NCBI GenBank assembly: GCA_034638255.1
Contig: JAWPGT010000002.1
Coordinates: 1,674,001-1,738,000 of the forward strand
Origin: Coprinus comatus
Taxonomy: Eukaryota > Basidiomycota > Agaricomycetes > Agaricales > Agaricaceae
DNA: 64,000 nt
Reading direction: 5' to 3'
The translations under genes and the position numbers were made by a program. Shown piece after piece: positions 36,245 to 49,045 of the stretch. The notes beneath the pieces are model-generated. The model worked only from the letters and a program-made list of their open reading frames with translations. It had not been told where the DNA came from and made no database searches. Numbering within the stretch: position 1 is the stretch's first letter; every line of letters begins with the position of its first letter.

Positions 36245-37681
36245 ATGAAGACATGGATTTTTCTTGGATGATGGTATGCATTTTGACTTTGAATTAAAGA
36301 CGCAGCAGGTTCTTAGTTGGGTTTCCAGAGCTAATCTATATGAGAATATAATAGCGCTACGACGTATTTTGGTGAGGCGCATTGTTGATATATTGTATCT
36401 GCATTTATTGAACTTTTGTATAAAGTTTTTCTTTGATTTGATTTGTGGAGGTATTTCTCTTTGCATTATGCATTTCATTAGTATGCTTTTTCTTCATCAA
36501 ACTAACGTCATCATTAATTCTGAATAAATTTGGTTATCTTGCATCGAGTTGCTTTTCGACGTATCTGCGGGTTTGCAAATTGTAACCTTAGTACATACTT
36601 AGTAAAAGTGATTATCCCAGCCGGGGTCGCTAGTCGGAGATCTGGAATATTGTAAATATTTGAAATATTATAATTCAGCCATGATTAATTGATTACCGAA
36701 GGGTTTTCTGTGAATGGGCTTGCCAAATATACGTAGCCGTCACGGTAGTAATTTAAATATTGTATTATTTGTATGTGAATCCCGTGTGTCTGCTTTGCTT
36801 GATTTCGGATGAACGGCTCTACTCAGGCCCTCAAGTCACGCTTCAATCACTTTCCTAAACCCAGTCCGTGAGTCTCCTACTCTCTCCTTGACGATGGACC
36901 GCTACATGGTGTGCATTACCTGCTTGTACTACATGGTGCCTACCACTGCACCTTGACTGCGCTTTACATACATCTCTATGATCTCTCAGCAAGTATAAAA
37001 ACTCTGTGGTCTATTTGGAATACTGGTGCTGGAAACATACACTTGGCAACGCCTACCGGGCTCAAAACGTCAACGATCTCTTGTGTTGACTGGATTCGAG
37101 CATTACGAGTGGCAACGTATGGGTGGTATTGCGTGAGTTTTTCTGGTTCTTCAAAGGTAGATGGACCAGCCAATGGGAGAGCTCAGCAGGAGAGTGTACA
37201 CGTGACGAGTGTTGGTTGAGTGGCTCGTGCGTGTGAAAGTAGTTCTGGGGGTGTTTGGGAGCAAAAGGTGTGATGAGATTTAGATGTGACACTCCAAACT
37301 CGGGACCGTCCGACTTCCTTCATCACATACCCTCGCTCGATCGTCTATCCCCCGACCACCACATCCCTCTCCACCCCCTCTGCGCACTTGCACATCGTCC
37401 ACAACTGGCTGTTCATCGTTCGCCACAGCAGACACACCCAAATTACCCTTGTGCTCATTAATTACGCACCCCCACGCGTCCTGCATCCCCACATCCGCGC
37501 ATACTCTCCTCCGTCCTCCGTTCTCCGACACATCCGTCCCTTTGTCCTACTCTCCATCAGCCACTCATTGTCCCCTTCAGTTCATGTTTTGTATCTTCTG
37601 CTTTTAGAGCACTCTCTAAACTCGTAACCACCCCACGTCTTCATCCTGGCTACCTCGACAAGCACCCAAACTCAACACCAG
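36245..37681. promoter_or_regulatory. Long upstream region of the Whi3/Scw1-like gene
   Basis: About 1.4 kb with no convincing gene. The last 350 bases are strongly pyrimidine-rich (37310-37640), as in long 5' leaders of fungal regulatory genes. It should also hold the 3' UTR of the small membrane protein and any non-coding or start-bearing first exon of the next gene. Confidence 0.4.
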
Positions 37682-40600
37682 GCCGACGAGGACTTCATCA
37701 ACAAGTCCCTCCTCGAGTCTCTTAACGCACAGGCGGATTTCGAGCCTTCACAATCCTCTGAGTCAGAGCGCACCGCTGCCGCATCTTACGGATCATCATC
37801 GAACTCCTCTTCTGGTTCTCCATCAGTTCCTTTCCATATCTCGCAGCAGCAATCTCATTCTCATCTCCCTCGTGCAGAGTCGCCGTCTGAAAAGCCAGCT
37901 CAACATATCCTTCATCACCTTCCTGCACAAGATTCCCCGTTCACTATGCATTCTCAAGTTTTCAACGGCACTACTGCCAATCTCCACCTGCCCTCCGACT
38001 TCTCTGGCGAGTTTGATCCCCACAAGCCACAGCCAGCTCTACCTGGAAAACACAATGGTGTTAACGGGAACAGCAGCAACTACTCGCGGGCTTCATTCAG
38101 CGCCTTTCCTAATACCAATAGGCCTCGTCACCAGAATCCCTCCATACTCAACACCACCGCTCCTTTCCGAAATGAACCCTTCTACAATCCAAACCAACCT
38201 GACATATTCCCGAATATGATGTCACCCTCATCAGCACATTTACCGCCCTATGGTCCTGGTATGGGGGCTGACTTTGCTGGGGCTCAAGGGTTGGGCACAG
38301 GGCATAAGCCTTTCCAGGACCCCTATACTGGTCCTTTGGGAGTAATGCCTTCTCATCAAAGCAACAATAAACCCACATTCTCTCAACACCAGCAGCCGCA
38401 TACATTCAATCCCCCGGCTCCTTTCATAAATGGAATGCATTCGCAGACACCGTACGGCCCTCACGTACCCACTCCCGCAGGACCAACCGGCAATCCAATC
38501 AACCCAAATCCTTCCAACTTTGCAGCAAATAAAGACAATAACAACAACAATCAGGAAGAGATTTCTACTATCTTTGTCGTTGGATTCCCTGAGGATATGC
38601 AGGTTCGTAAATATTATATAACGAATCATATAACAGAATCGCTGATGATATAATATAGGAGCGTGAATTCCAAAACATGTTTACGTTCTCTGCAGGTTTT
38701 GAGGCGGCGACTTTGAAAATACCAAACAAAGAATATACGGCTTACAATGGCATCAGTCAAAGTCGAAGTTTCCAGAGCTTTAATGGGCCCAATGATCCTT
38801 ATGGTAACATCCCGCAAGGCATTGTTCTTGATGGCCGAGATGGCGGTATGCCCTCTTGGACTACGGGTATTCCTGGGGATGATGTCAACGCTCACTTCAT
38901 GCCTGGTGCTGCCCCTCCCAGAAAACAAATCATTGGATTTGCCAAGTTCAAGTCACGCGATGAAGCACTCGTCGCTCGTGATATTCTACAAGGACGTCGA
39001 ATTGATATTGAGAAGGGCGCTGTCCTCAAAGCTGAGATGGCAAAGAAGAATTTGCACACGAAACGAGGTGTCGGTCCTCTTCCTAACAACCTGCCTCCCC
39101 CTAATGGTAGCCATCCTCCCAACGCCCCCATGATGAATATGGGTCCTAATGTTCCACCGGGTCTAGCCATGTTCTATAATATGACTGGAGTATTGAATCC
39201 TGCTGTTGCTCCGGAAGGTGCCAACATGCCACCAAGCGAACCATTCGTGCCTCGTGAAAGGGAACCCCTACCCACCGTCGGCCGCTTAGGGCAGCAATGG
39301 AGGGACTCGCAGGCTGAGCCTCCTAATCCTAATAACACAAATTTCGTCAATCACCCAGTTTCCAATAGCAACCGTGAAAGGGAAGAAGAGGATCGCCGAC
39401 GGGAAGGAACGCTTACTGCCATGGGATTTGGTGGCACACGCGGACCGCGAGAGCGCGCTGCAGACGAGGAGAAACGCAAGGATATGAGATTAAGGAATAG
39501 CACTGCTGCATTCGAGGCTTTCCACCCCGTTCCTTTTAATGTCCCTCCTGGTCTATCTCGGCAAAGCTCATTGATGAATGGGATTAATACGAACAATCTC
39601 TTGCCTCCTGAAGTTGAAGTAGGACCCACGTCGAGCATAGGTTCGAGCCCGGCATTGAGTCATGGGTTTGCTGCACCATTTGTTCCTGCCCAACCCGTGA
39701 CTGCAACTCAACCTAACCCAGATGATGTTGTTGGTCCTTGGGACAAAATCAACAAAGCCGTGACTGCAAAACCAAATACTGGATCCCAGCGATCGTCGTC
39801 CCCTCCTGATTCGTATCCTTCTCCGTCGAACAGTCAGACTCCAAAGAACGACGAAAATCAACCACATACGTCTGAAAAGCCTGGCAATGTTGAGAATGTG
39901 GAAGTTGATCTTCAGCAGAGGATGGATAATCTTGTTCTTACCACAAGCAATGGTACCACCTCACCTCAACTACCGTCACCAGCGTCAGGGAGCTCGAGCA
40001 GTGCACGGAACACGATCGATCAAAATCCTCCGGTATGTTATTATTTCTTTTACTTTTTGTGTGCAAACTCTGAACGGTGTCTAGATTAACACCTTATACG
40101 TTGGAAACCTCCCGACATCGCCACCACCCATTGGTATGCCAAATGATTATCTCGAAGAGTCTCTTAGGGAGCTCTTCCGTAACCAACCTGGCTATCGTCG
40201 GCTATGTTTCCGTCAGAAGAGCAATGGCCCAATGTGCTTTGTCGAGGTACGTCAATAGATAGGTTGTAGGGACCAGGAACATACCTAATTATCTGTTTGT
40301 GCAGTTTGACGGCGTACACAATGCAGCAAAGGCCATGGCGGAATTGTACGGCAATACGCTCAAAGGTCTTGTGAAAGGTGGCGGCATTAGACTGTCATAC
40401 AGCAAGAATCCGCTTGGAGTACGTACACCGACTAGCGCAAACGGCAGCGGTCCTTCTATGCAACAACAACAGCTTCAGACCTTGCAAACAACGCTTGGAC
40501 CAGATGTTGATCAATCACAACCACCGCGTGCTATCCTGCGAAGGGACGACACCTCTAATTTCATCGCGTCACCCCCACCACCCCGTTTTCTTCCCAATCA

Positions 40601-40790
40601 GCAAGGAAATGCAACTTTCTACGGACCTTCCAGTCCGCCATTTATGCGTCCCAACGGCGGGAGTCTGAGCGTCTACAGCTATAGTTTGGCTGCGACATCT
40701 CCGGGCCCGTTTTCGCCATTTGGATCGAAGGACCATCAGCATGATATACCCGAACAAGTATCCAACACAGAAGAAGCATTGCATCAATAA
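37682..40790 (+). CDS. RNA-binding protein, two RRMs, Whi3/Scw1-like; start not resolved
   Basis: Cytoplasmic mRNA-binding protein of the Whi3/Scw1 type, which in yeasts controls the cell cycle and cell-wall integrity. Coding sequence is visible from [20 protein letters not shown]. The first in-frame ATG is only at 37946, and the frame is closed by a TAA just upstream of 37640, so a start-bearing upstream exon probably exists. RRM1 runs from [14 protein letters not shown] through [20 protein letters not shown] (38560-39060), with a long insert between its strands. RRM2 near the C-terminus reads [45 protein letters not shown] and [12 protein letters not shown]. The linker is Pro/Asn/Ser-rich and disordered. 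The stop is TAA at 40788-40790. Confidence 0.85.
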
Positions 40791-42356
40791 ATATTATTCT
40801 TATCGCACATTTTCGGCGTCTCTTCCCTTGCCAATGTAGAGGCTACTAGGGCCAGTAGGGGAAATTCACTGTTTTCTGCATCTCATCATTTCACAATTAT
40901 GCAAGCTCAACAATCACAACGCACGTCACACAAGTCATAATATCTCTTACAATGGTCAAATACACATTTCCAATCGCAACAATATTCGTCTTACTCGTCT
41001 TCACACTCATCTCTCTATGTACCCAGTTCTTTCTGACTTCCATTGAATTCTCTCACATTTGTTTTGTCTTCACTATTGTGTCTTGATTCTGAATTTTCAT
41101 ATCTTACTTGCTTCGTCTCTGTTTGAACGTGGACCGTTTTTATTCCCCCCCACATTTATTCCATATCTACCTGCCCCACTCTGGCGTTTCCCTGTTCATC
41201 ACTATCATCAATTGCTCTTTGTACACCTATTGTCTACTTTTTCATATGCTTACCATAATTGTCACATAAAAGTCAGAACATGGCTTCCTTTCCTACCTTT
41301 GTCCATTATTAGTCCTAGCAATTATTACTTCGTCACTTCTCCATCTTCTTCATTTCTTAGTACTATCCAGCTGTCTTTTTCTTTCTGATTCTGGCGAGTT
41401 CACAATCATTCTTTACGTGTTTGGATTGGATATTTACATTTGGGCTACTTTACTTTTCTATTTTGTTGTTGGGTGTTAGCATAACATCCTATTATATTCC
41501 CAATTCATCCCAATGTTTAACAAGAACAAAATCCGAACAACATTTACACGACAAGCGACTCAAGTTTCAAACATCATCGATTATATATATATATGTACAA
41601 CTACACTATATTCACTGTTTAAAACTTTAGTTCGTTCATTCGTTTAGCAATTCAAATTGATGTATTCATACCCCTCTTTTAAGTGTTTGGAGTTCTAGTC
41701 ATCTCGCGTGATCTTGTGTTCTCCGTAAGTATATTGTTCTGTCTCACTCAGAGTCTTTCAAATATCATTCATCGGAAAAAAAAACTATATATTGTTCGGT
41801 AACTTGATGAACAAACAACGTAAGTAACGAAAAATAAAGCAAAAACAGAAAGAAAAGAAAGAGCGAATAATTCTATGTGTGAGAAGTGACGAATTAATAT
41901 AAAAAGCGACACATAGCAAAAAAAAAAAAAAAAAGGGGGGGAGGGGATGAAATAAAGGGGCTGCGTTTGTGTTTACACGAGTCAAATTGTGGATGTTAAA
42001 AAAACGACGAGTGATAAAGAGAAACTTTTAGGACAAAGTCCAAAGAATTATATATATAATATCCAAAAAAAGTATGCACGTATGAATGGAAAAGGGCGAG
42101 GGCAAAGGAAGGGGGTGATTGATGTAACAAATGACAATTCTTTTTATGACGCACAATATACAACTCGTTGAAACACAGGTTGTTTTGAAATGGAATGAGT
42201 TACAACTTGAAGAAGAAATGCATATATGATTCTAAAAACGAGAGAGAGAACCTAATAGACCACCGAATCCGAATGTCACGATCAACACGAAGAGAAAAGA
42301 AAGGATCATATCTGGAGCAATAAAGAAATTCCCAAATATCACTTTCACTTTCATTT
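40791..42356. other. 1.57 kb convergent intergenic region
   Basis: This lies between the stops of the Whi3-like gene and the PP4 subunit gene. It contains a poly-A then poly-G tract at about 41920-41943 and AT-rich 3' UTR-like sequence. No gene is seen. Confidence 0.35.
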
Positions 42357-45300
42357 TTAGCCTGTATCTCCATCTTTGATACCACTATCTGAAGGCGCGG
42401 GTTCAGGTGATGTAGTAGAAGATGGTGATGGCGTAGATGGTGTAGATGGTGAAGGTGAGTTTGAAGAGGGTATGGATATAGTTGCCTTTCCTGATGCTGG
42501 TGTAGAAGTATCGGACGAAGTGTTCGTCAAATTAGTAGTAGTAGTAGTAGTGGCAGTGGTAGTGGCAGTAGAGGAAGTAGGAGCAGGAGTAGTTGAAGTA
42601 GAGGATGATTTATTCCCACCTACACCCAACAAATTACCAAATCCTCCAATCTTGACCTTGATCTTCTTTGCAATAGAAAGAGGATTCGAAGACGAAGATT
42701 GGGTAGAAGCTTCTTTCAATGATGGTGACTTCATTGAACTAGAATTCGAATTAGTTTTGCTATTGTTATTTCCTTGATGTTGTTTTTTTGATTTGCTTAA
42801 ACGTGATAACAATTCATCATCATCATCATCATCATCATCTCCTCTTCTCCTCTTCTCTCCTAATTTCGCAAGGGTTGTAGGGGGTGATGATAGCGTAGGT
42901 AATGGCAGTGTTGATGAAATCGAGAATGTAGGTGAAACGGAAGCTGATGATGACTCTCCTGATGATGATGATGTTGACGATGCTGACGATGATGTTGATG
43001 TTCCAGCTAACGTTGATATTGACGAAGGACCAGGTGTTTTGCCACGAACGAGAGCCTCTAATAAATTATCTTCATCTTCATCTTCTTCCTTGATTGACAA
43101 TGATTTATGAAGAATAGGAATCCCAAGAGTTGTATTCGGCATTGGGCTAGGAGCCAAGGCCGGCGTCAATGTCGAATTATTATTTGAAGCCGAATCAGCC
43201 TGTTGTTGTTGAATAGCTTCTTCATCATCATCGTCACCATAATCAACCAAAGGTCTTAATGAAGGTGTCCTGAGTGGTGGTCGATATCCCCCTCCTCCTC
43301 GTCCACGTCCAACTGCTACTGAAGATGGTGTTCCACCGCGCTTTCTCTTTAATGAACTGATATTGATATTCGGATTCAAAGCTAAGAGTTTTCCAGGTGA
43401 TAAAAGGCCTGGACTTGGTTGTCGATTCCATTGATTTTGACTTTGCTGGCTAATAGATGGAAGGACACTGCTGTCTTCTTCATCGTCATCTGCATTGAAG
43501 TAATCTTCTTCTTCTGTGTCAAAGAACCGACTTTGCCCAGGTTTAGGACGTGTATCCAGAGGTCTGATAAAAGTAAAAGAATATTAGTAAAGGATGAGAA
43601 GGGAATATTAATATAATAATCGCCAAACATACTTCTCAGATTGAGATTCTTTCGGCAGCGGCTCATTATTCATTTCAAACCTCCGTATGAGAAGTTCAAA
43701 CCGCTGACCACCTAAATGCGTGTCTGCAAGTTTTCTAACCTCCTCCTCATGTCTCACCATACAAAATTTGATCAGATCCTTCATATTATCCTACATGCAA
43801 TGCGTATTGATTAATTCATATATCAAGAATCGAAGATTCACTTACCCGACGCATAGATTCGAAATATTCTTGACAGGAACAGCTAAGCAAGTTATCACGC
43901 CTGGATTCTTGTAACGTCAGATCCAAAATTGGCTTTAGCACGTCATGCTTCATAACCATTCCATGTATATGCGCGTTGTTCTGTTTAAGAAGCAATCGAA
44001 AGATCCGGAACGAAGCTGTCGAAAAAAGAGAATCAACAACAAATCACAAGATCCAGGGTTGAGGGGAAGGAGGTAAAAAGACAGTTGAAAGAAAACGCCA
44101 CAGATTCAGACAAATTTCTAAATGAAAATGAAATGAAAGTGACGTACCATGTCTCAAGTGCTTATCCTTAGCCTTTAACAGGGTTGCAATCTTGGCCACA
44201 ATGATATTTGCCGAAAGTATATAGAAGTTACTCCGGAAATGATGTTGTTGAATGAGATTATACAGCAGATCACAAAGGTAAACATATCGGTTGGATTGTT
44301 CTCTTGTCAAAGATAGCACCGGATCTTTTTCCAGTGAAGCGAGGTAGGGAGGAGAAAGAGTTACATCAAAAACCGAACAAATGACAAGGTCACCATATCA
44401 AACGCACCTGTTACATTCCTCCATTCCTGTAGTTCCAGTAGAGGTTTAAATAGTAAGTGCACACACTCCTTATAGAAGTATTCCAGAAACCGCTCAGTCC
44501 CGGCATCATCCTTCCTAGCAGGGATCTTCGGCGCCGCAACAGCCTAAAGAAAAGTCAAAGTTTTCAGAACCAGATATAAAAGCAAAAGGAAGCACACGTA
44601 CATGGGAAGCCTCTCCAACACCGCCAGGTCCATCCCCACTCGGTATATCCATCCACACTTTTAATGCGTCTCCAACAAGACTCTGAAGCGCCAAGTCTTT
44701 GCTTCTTGCCATCATCCGACAAACCATCTCCAGTAATGTTTCAGCTTTATCAGCCCCCCTCTTTCCAGCCGCTCTCTCCTTCTCAATTGCCATCACCTGC
44801 TTCAAAACATGCCCTCTCACCCCGTTCAAGTCATGGTCCAACAGAGCCGAAAGGATCTCACCGGCTACAGATATCATCTGTCGATTACCTTCCACAGTTT
44901 CAGACAAACCCAAAGCCCATTGTACAGCGAACAGAATGCCACGATCAACGAGGTTACGGAACAATGTCATGCGTTGGGGAAGTTGAATGTTCTTTCCCAT
45001 AATGCACAACTGTTGAATTAGTAGAACGACTTGCCGACGATGATTGATTTCATCTTCAGATAGATCATCAGGTGGTGCGAAGCTATATCCACCCGCTCTA
45101 GATTTAGTTGTTGCTAAAGCATTAGGTGTCGTATTTCCATTGTGTCCATTTGTAAGACCGTTGGCTGGTGGCTTAGGAGGTGTAGGCGGGCCTATTGAAG
45201 GAGAGTCAATATCCATACTTTCCTCTTCCCTTTTCACGACATCCCCATTCGTGTCCTCCTGATCTGCGGCCGGCAAACTGATGACAACAGGACCTTGGTT

Positions 45301-47145
45301 TACTCGTTGCTGTTGTGCCATTTGCATATTCATGTTGTACCGCTGTTGACCAGCAGTCAACACCTCCTCATCCACGAAAAGCCTAACTATGTCCTTCAAG
45401 AATGCTTGGTCGGTTTGTATATGCGAGATAATGTCGATTTGATTGAAGATGATACATGAATTGAGGACATTGAATGTGGAGTCGTCGAGAGCGCGTGCAA
45501 GTACAACATCTTTTAAGAATTGGAGGCGATAGACGTGATGAATTTTACGTTGAACAATAGGGTCTTGGATTGGAATGGGTTGATGGTACTGAGTAGATTG
45601 TTTGAGAAAGTCACGGTAATTAGCTTTGTGGGAAGGGAAATCGGGGTCATCTATAAAAGATGTTGGTGAGTTTTAAAGATTCATTATTGACAGGCGTACA
45701 TTCTAGCATGCCGACGACGCCATAGAATATGTCGTCATCTAAGACGTGTTCGTAAAGTGCATGATCGTTAAGCATTACTGTCGACTGCTTGTTAGTCAAA
45801 AGGACTTGTGGATGAAAGACGGCCAGACGTACGGATGGTCTGTGTAAGGCTACATAGTGAATGGAGGTTGTCCAAGCTCTCGAGTTCTTCTGCAGTATGG
45901 AGCACCTCGATGAGAGATTTGATATATTCCTAAAATCCAAGCGCGATACAACACATGGATAAGAAAGAAATATGCATTTTCGCATCAGTCATCCGGCGGT
46001 TTAGAGTTGAAAACATGGAGTAAATGTATTAACACAGTGGTACAGGAAAGACAGACTTGTAACAAAGAAAAGTGATGGGGCGTCAAAACTCACCTCGTGT
46101 TGAATGTATTCACATATTCGTTCCTTGATAGCCTGTGTCCTGGCCAAAGCTTTGATTGCGCGCTCTATTTCACCGATGATTCCGAGTGCAGGTGTCGGTA
46201 GATGACCTGAACGGATAATGCTTGCTGTGGTGATAGAAGTATCGGATCCAAGGATTGGTGATGATGATAGGCCATTGGACTCCTCTGCGAGTATCGTTCG
46301 TATTCCGAATACGTGCATATATTGACCTGGATACGCACCGAGGCTGTTCATGTGCTGTTGGACCTCAGTAATAAAGTTCCATACTTCCGAACACCCTTCA
46401 GGATCCTGGAAACTGAGTGCATAGTCGACCCCGTCGGGTTCTGTCCAGACAATAAGTGTTTCTAGGCAACAAGGCACGTAAGTACAAATTGAAATAGACG
46501 TGTTGTACAAGGGGGGATGCTATCGCGCGGAAACTGACCTTGTTGGCGCTGGTAGACGTCGTTTGACCGAATGACAGTGCGAAGTATAATGTCGTTAAAG
46601 TCCCTCTCTGCACGAGCGATGAGAAGAGCCTCTCCAGTATCGTCTTGGAATTGGCCAAAACAAAAGGCAGTTCCCTGATCGACCCAGCGAGAGCCTATGA
46701 GTTCGTAGACCTGGGAGAACGAGTCAGTTGAAGCCACCGCTGCTGCTCAAGCCCCGCAACCCACTTTAACACGTTTCATCTGGTCGCCATCCTGCACCCA
46801 GTCGCTTGGTTCTGTGCCCGGTATTCCCTCCGCTTCCTCTAGCGTGATTGTCTCTGGAGTATGCTCCACGAGTTCTATTGTCCCATTGGTCTGTCCTGCT
46901 ACTTGAGATGTGCCCCCCGCCTTGTCCTGCCCCCCTCCGATCCCTTCGGCCTGTTCGGGCTGCGTTGGCTGCGTAGAGGCTGGGTCCTCCGGCTGTGGCA
47001 TGGGTTCAGAGGATGTATTTGTGGGTTGTTGAACATTGGATAGCTGGTCCGGGGTAGGTATATCTGTGTCCTCCTGCTGGTCTGTGTTAGTTTGCGGCGG
47101 TGGTAATGAAGTTGGAGGAGGCTGCCCGGCAGCAGGAGCGGACAT
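42357..47145 (-). CDS. Protein phosphatase 4 regulatory subunit 3 (SMEK/Psy2)
   Basis: Scaffold subunit that targets PP4 to DNA-damage and other substrates. The start MSAPAAGQPPPTSLPPP is at 47145, with a disordered Gln/Pro-rich N-terminal extension of about 130 residues. Next come the EVH1/Ran-binding-like domain (RWVDQGTAFCFGQFQDDTGE, FNDIILRTVIRSNDVYQRQQ, TLIVWTEPDGVDYALSFQD) and the helical SMK-1 domain (CEYIQHEEYIKSLIEVLHTA, VLDDDIFYGVVGMLE, DPDFPSHKANYRDFL, VQRKIHHVYRLQFLKDVVLA, SCIIFNQIDIISHIQ). An armadillo-like region follows (HHFRSNFYILSANIIVAKIA, RLLLKQNNAHIHGMVMKHD, LSCSCQEYFESMR). The tail is basic then acidic and Ser/Thr-rich (43300-42360), with KRKRGG. Many short introns keep phase; one intron-interrupted stretch has an inserted acidic/Pro-rich loop (45050-45290). 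It ends GDTG, TAA 42357-42359. Confidence 0.93.
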
Positions 47146-47384
47146 GGGTCGGAGAGAGTTGAAGATCAACGAAAAATGAACGTAAACACACACTCGAAAC
47201 CCCGTTAACATGTCACACTCGGCCCTGTCACGCTCCTTAACTGCCCCCACACGCACCCACAATGCCCCACTACCCCGAGCTTTATACTCGATGCTCCCTC
47301 CTTCATTCAATACTACAACTATCACCCCCAAATATCAGAATCTTATAATCTTATCTACTCCACTCTATTCCTGGCAGATTTTCT

Positions 47385-47995
47385 TTCCCCCACCGCTTAC
47401 TTCAAATACAAGCGTAGTAGAACCAACAAGACCAACACATCAGCCCAAGGCCGCCGTTGTAAGCGTAAATTCCACCAAACATCGACAGGTACTCATTGAA
47501 GCAGGCAGGACGAACGATGCTATCGCACAGGCCGGTTTTTCCTCGAGAACCATTTCCACAAAGCTACTCCGAGAGGCGCTGCAACACGTGTAGTTGGAAG
47601 AACTACCCAAATCTCCCCAATACAAAGAAGCATACTTCATTACTCAAGTCAGCGTCGTGGAATTACTAGCTACTCAAGGCACGTTCATTATGCTATTTCT
47701 AATTTAACTTTTCTCAGCCGTGAATATAGGACCTGAATTTAATCTCCCGTCTGCTATTGCCTTCTTCAAAGCACTACGTATATACCCCCGCCCGGCAAAT
47801 GGATCTGGTTATGATCTACCAGAAGCACGACACGAGCCCATCTTCAAGGCAAGTATCGGTTTCACATGTCACAGCTGATGCCGAGCCTAGCTCATCCCAG
47901 ACCTCAGTTGGTGATGGACCTATAATGTATCTCGAAGGAAATCCGCCATCAGTGCCCCATACACAAATTATGTCTTGGAGTCGGTTAACAAGATG
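47385..47995 (+). pseudogene. Decayed tandem copy of TOM20
   Basis: This lies between the SMEK start and the intact TOM20, in the same direction as TOM20. Recognisable pieces in order are AYFKYKRSRTN (cf. VYFDYKRRND), LLREAL, then an in-frame TAG at 47591-47593, YKEAYFITQVSVVELLATQ, and after an intron-like gap GPEFNLPSAIAFFKALRIYP. Then MDLVMIYQK appears in a second frame, and EPIFK back in the first. Both intron positions of TOM20 are retained, but their donors have become GC (gcacgt, gcaagt). So this is a DNA-level duplication, not a retrocopy. No intact first ATG/anchor exon and no SET-donor exon could be found. Confidence 0.85.
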
Positions 47996-48273
47996 ATGCC
48001 GAGAGTCTCGTGCACCTCACCACTTTTCCTGTTTCTCGCCTCCGAGCAAAACCCCGACGCGGATCCGGCATTTCCGGAGGACACAACTTAGAATTTCACC
48101 TGGCCAGCCGATCCTCCATCGGGCGCTTCGCAGTACATACCGGGGAATATTCTTTGTATAATAGCAATTCCATAAATAACTTTGTCACATCACACGTCGG
48201 GAGAGTCCGTTGCTGATGTAAGCTGTATGAAAAAAGAAATTTAGGCTTGTTCAGCACTTACAGCTGACCGACA

Positions 48274-49045
48274 ATGACTGACCAGCGGAAGAACGTGTTG
48301 ACCATCGCCGCAGTCACCGTGGCCACCGGTGTCCTCGCTTATGCCGTCTATTTTGACTACAAACGCAGAAACGACGCCCAGTTCCGCAAGAAACTCCGTA
48401 TGTCTTTCCCTTTGCTACCACAGCTATCCCTTATACCAGTCATGTAGGCAAGGAGAAGAAGCGTATCAGCAAGGAGGCAGCACAGGAAAAGTCCACCTCG
48501 TCTGGCCCTGCTGTCCCCGGGTCTTCCGATATCACCACAGACGTCCTACGCGAGGCTCTAGAGGCCATTAAAAATGAACCCACTCCCGAAGGTGAAGAAA
48601 AGGAAACCTACTTCATGACACAAGTCGGAATGGGCGAGCAGCTCGCCGCCCAAGGTGTGTCGTCACCCATTCTAAACCTAAACATTTCTAATATGCGTGT
48701 TCGTCGCGTCCAGGTCCTGCATACTACCTACCCGCAGCCATGGCATTCTACAAGGCCCTCCGTGTGTACCCCTCCCCTGTAGAGTTAATTGTCATCTATC
48801 AAAAGACAGTGCCCGAACCCCTCTTCAAGGTATGCTCTGCTTGCTTGCTTTGCTGTACCACTCGCTAAGCTTTCAAACAGATCATCATTGAGTTAACAAA
48901 TATGGATGTGAGTGAACCTCCCTCACACGATGAGCGCCTCGCGAGCGACCCTCAGGGGGAAGTAGGATCAGGAGCAGCTAGCCCAATTCACAGTGGCCCA
49001 CCCTCTGAAACATCATCTCAAGAGTGGGATAAGCTCTCCGATTAA
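48274..49045 (+). CDS. TOM20: Mitochondrial import receptor subunit TOM20 (intron-retained form)
   Basis: Outer-membrane receptor that binds presequences for the TOM complex. The exons are 48274-48397, 48448-48654, 48714-48829 and 48881-49045, and the product is 203 residues. The N-terminal anchor is VLTIAAVTVATGVLAYAVYF followed by the basic DYKRRND stop-transfer. The receptor core is EKETYFMTQVGMGEQLAAQG, AMAFYKALRVYPSPVELIVI and EPLFK-IIIELTNMD. The C-terminal tail is acidic/Ser-rich and ends GPPSETSSQEWDKLSD. Inside the last exon, after NMD, the bases GTGAGT form a strong 5' splice site (48908). This protein is made only if that site is not used, or if the transcript ends early. It is the intact relative of the decayed copy at 47385-47995. 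Confidence 0.93.

Noticed and set aside
36911..37627. Several short frames on both strands upstream of the Whi3-like gene
   Set aside because: They overlap each other in a pyrimidine-rich leader and show no conserved motif.
42376..43110. Plus-strand acidic/Val-rich frames opposite the PP4 subunit tail
   Set aside because: They are antisense shadows of the Ser/Thr/Asp low-complexity tail of SMEK.
48010..48216. Frame just upstream of TOM20
   Set aside because: It could be the tail of the decayed copy, but no residue pattern matches TOM20. It was left out of the pseudogene.
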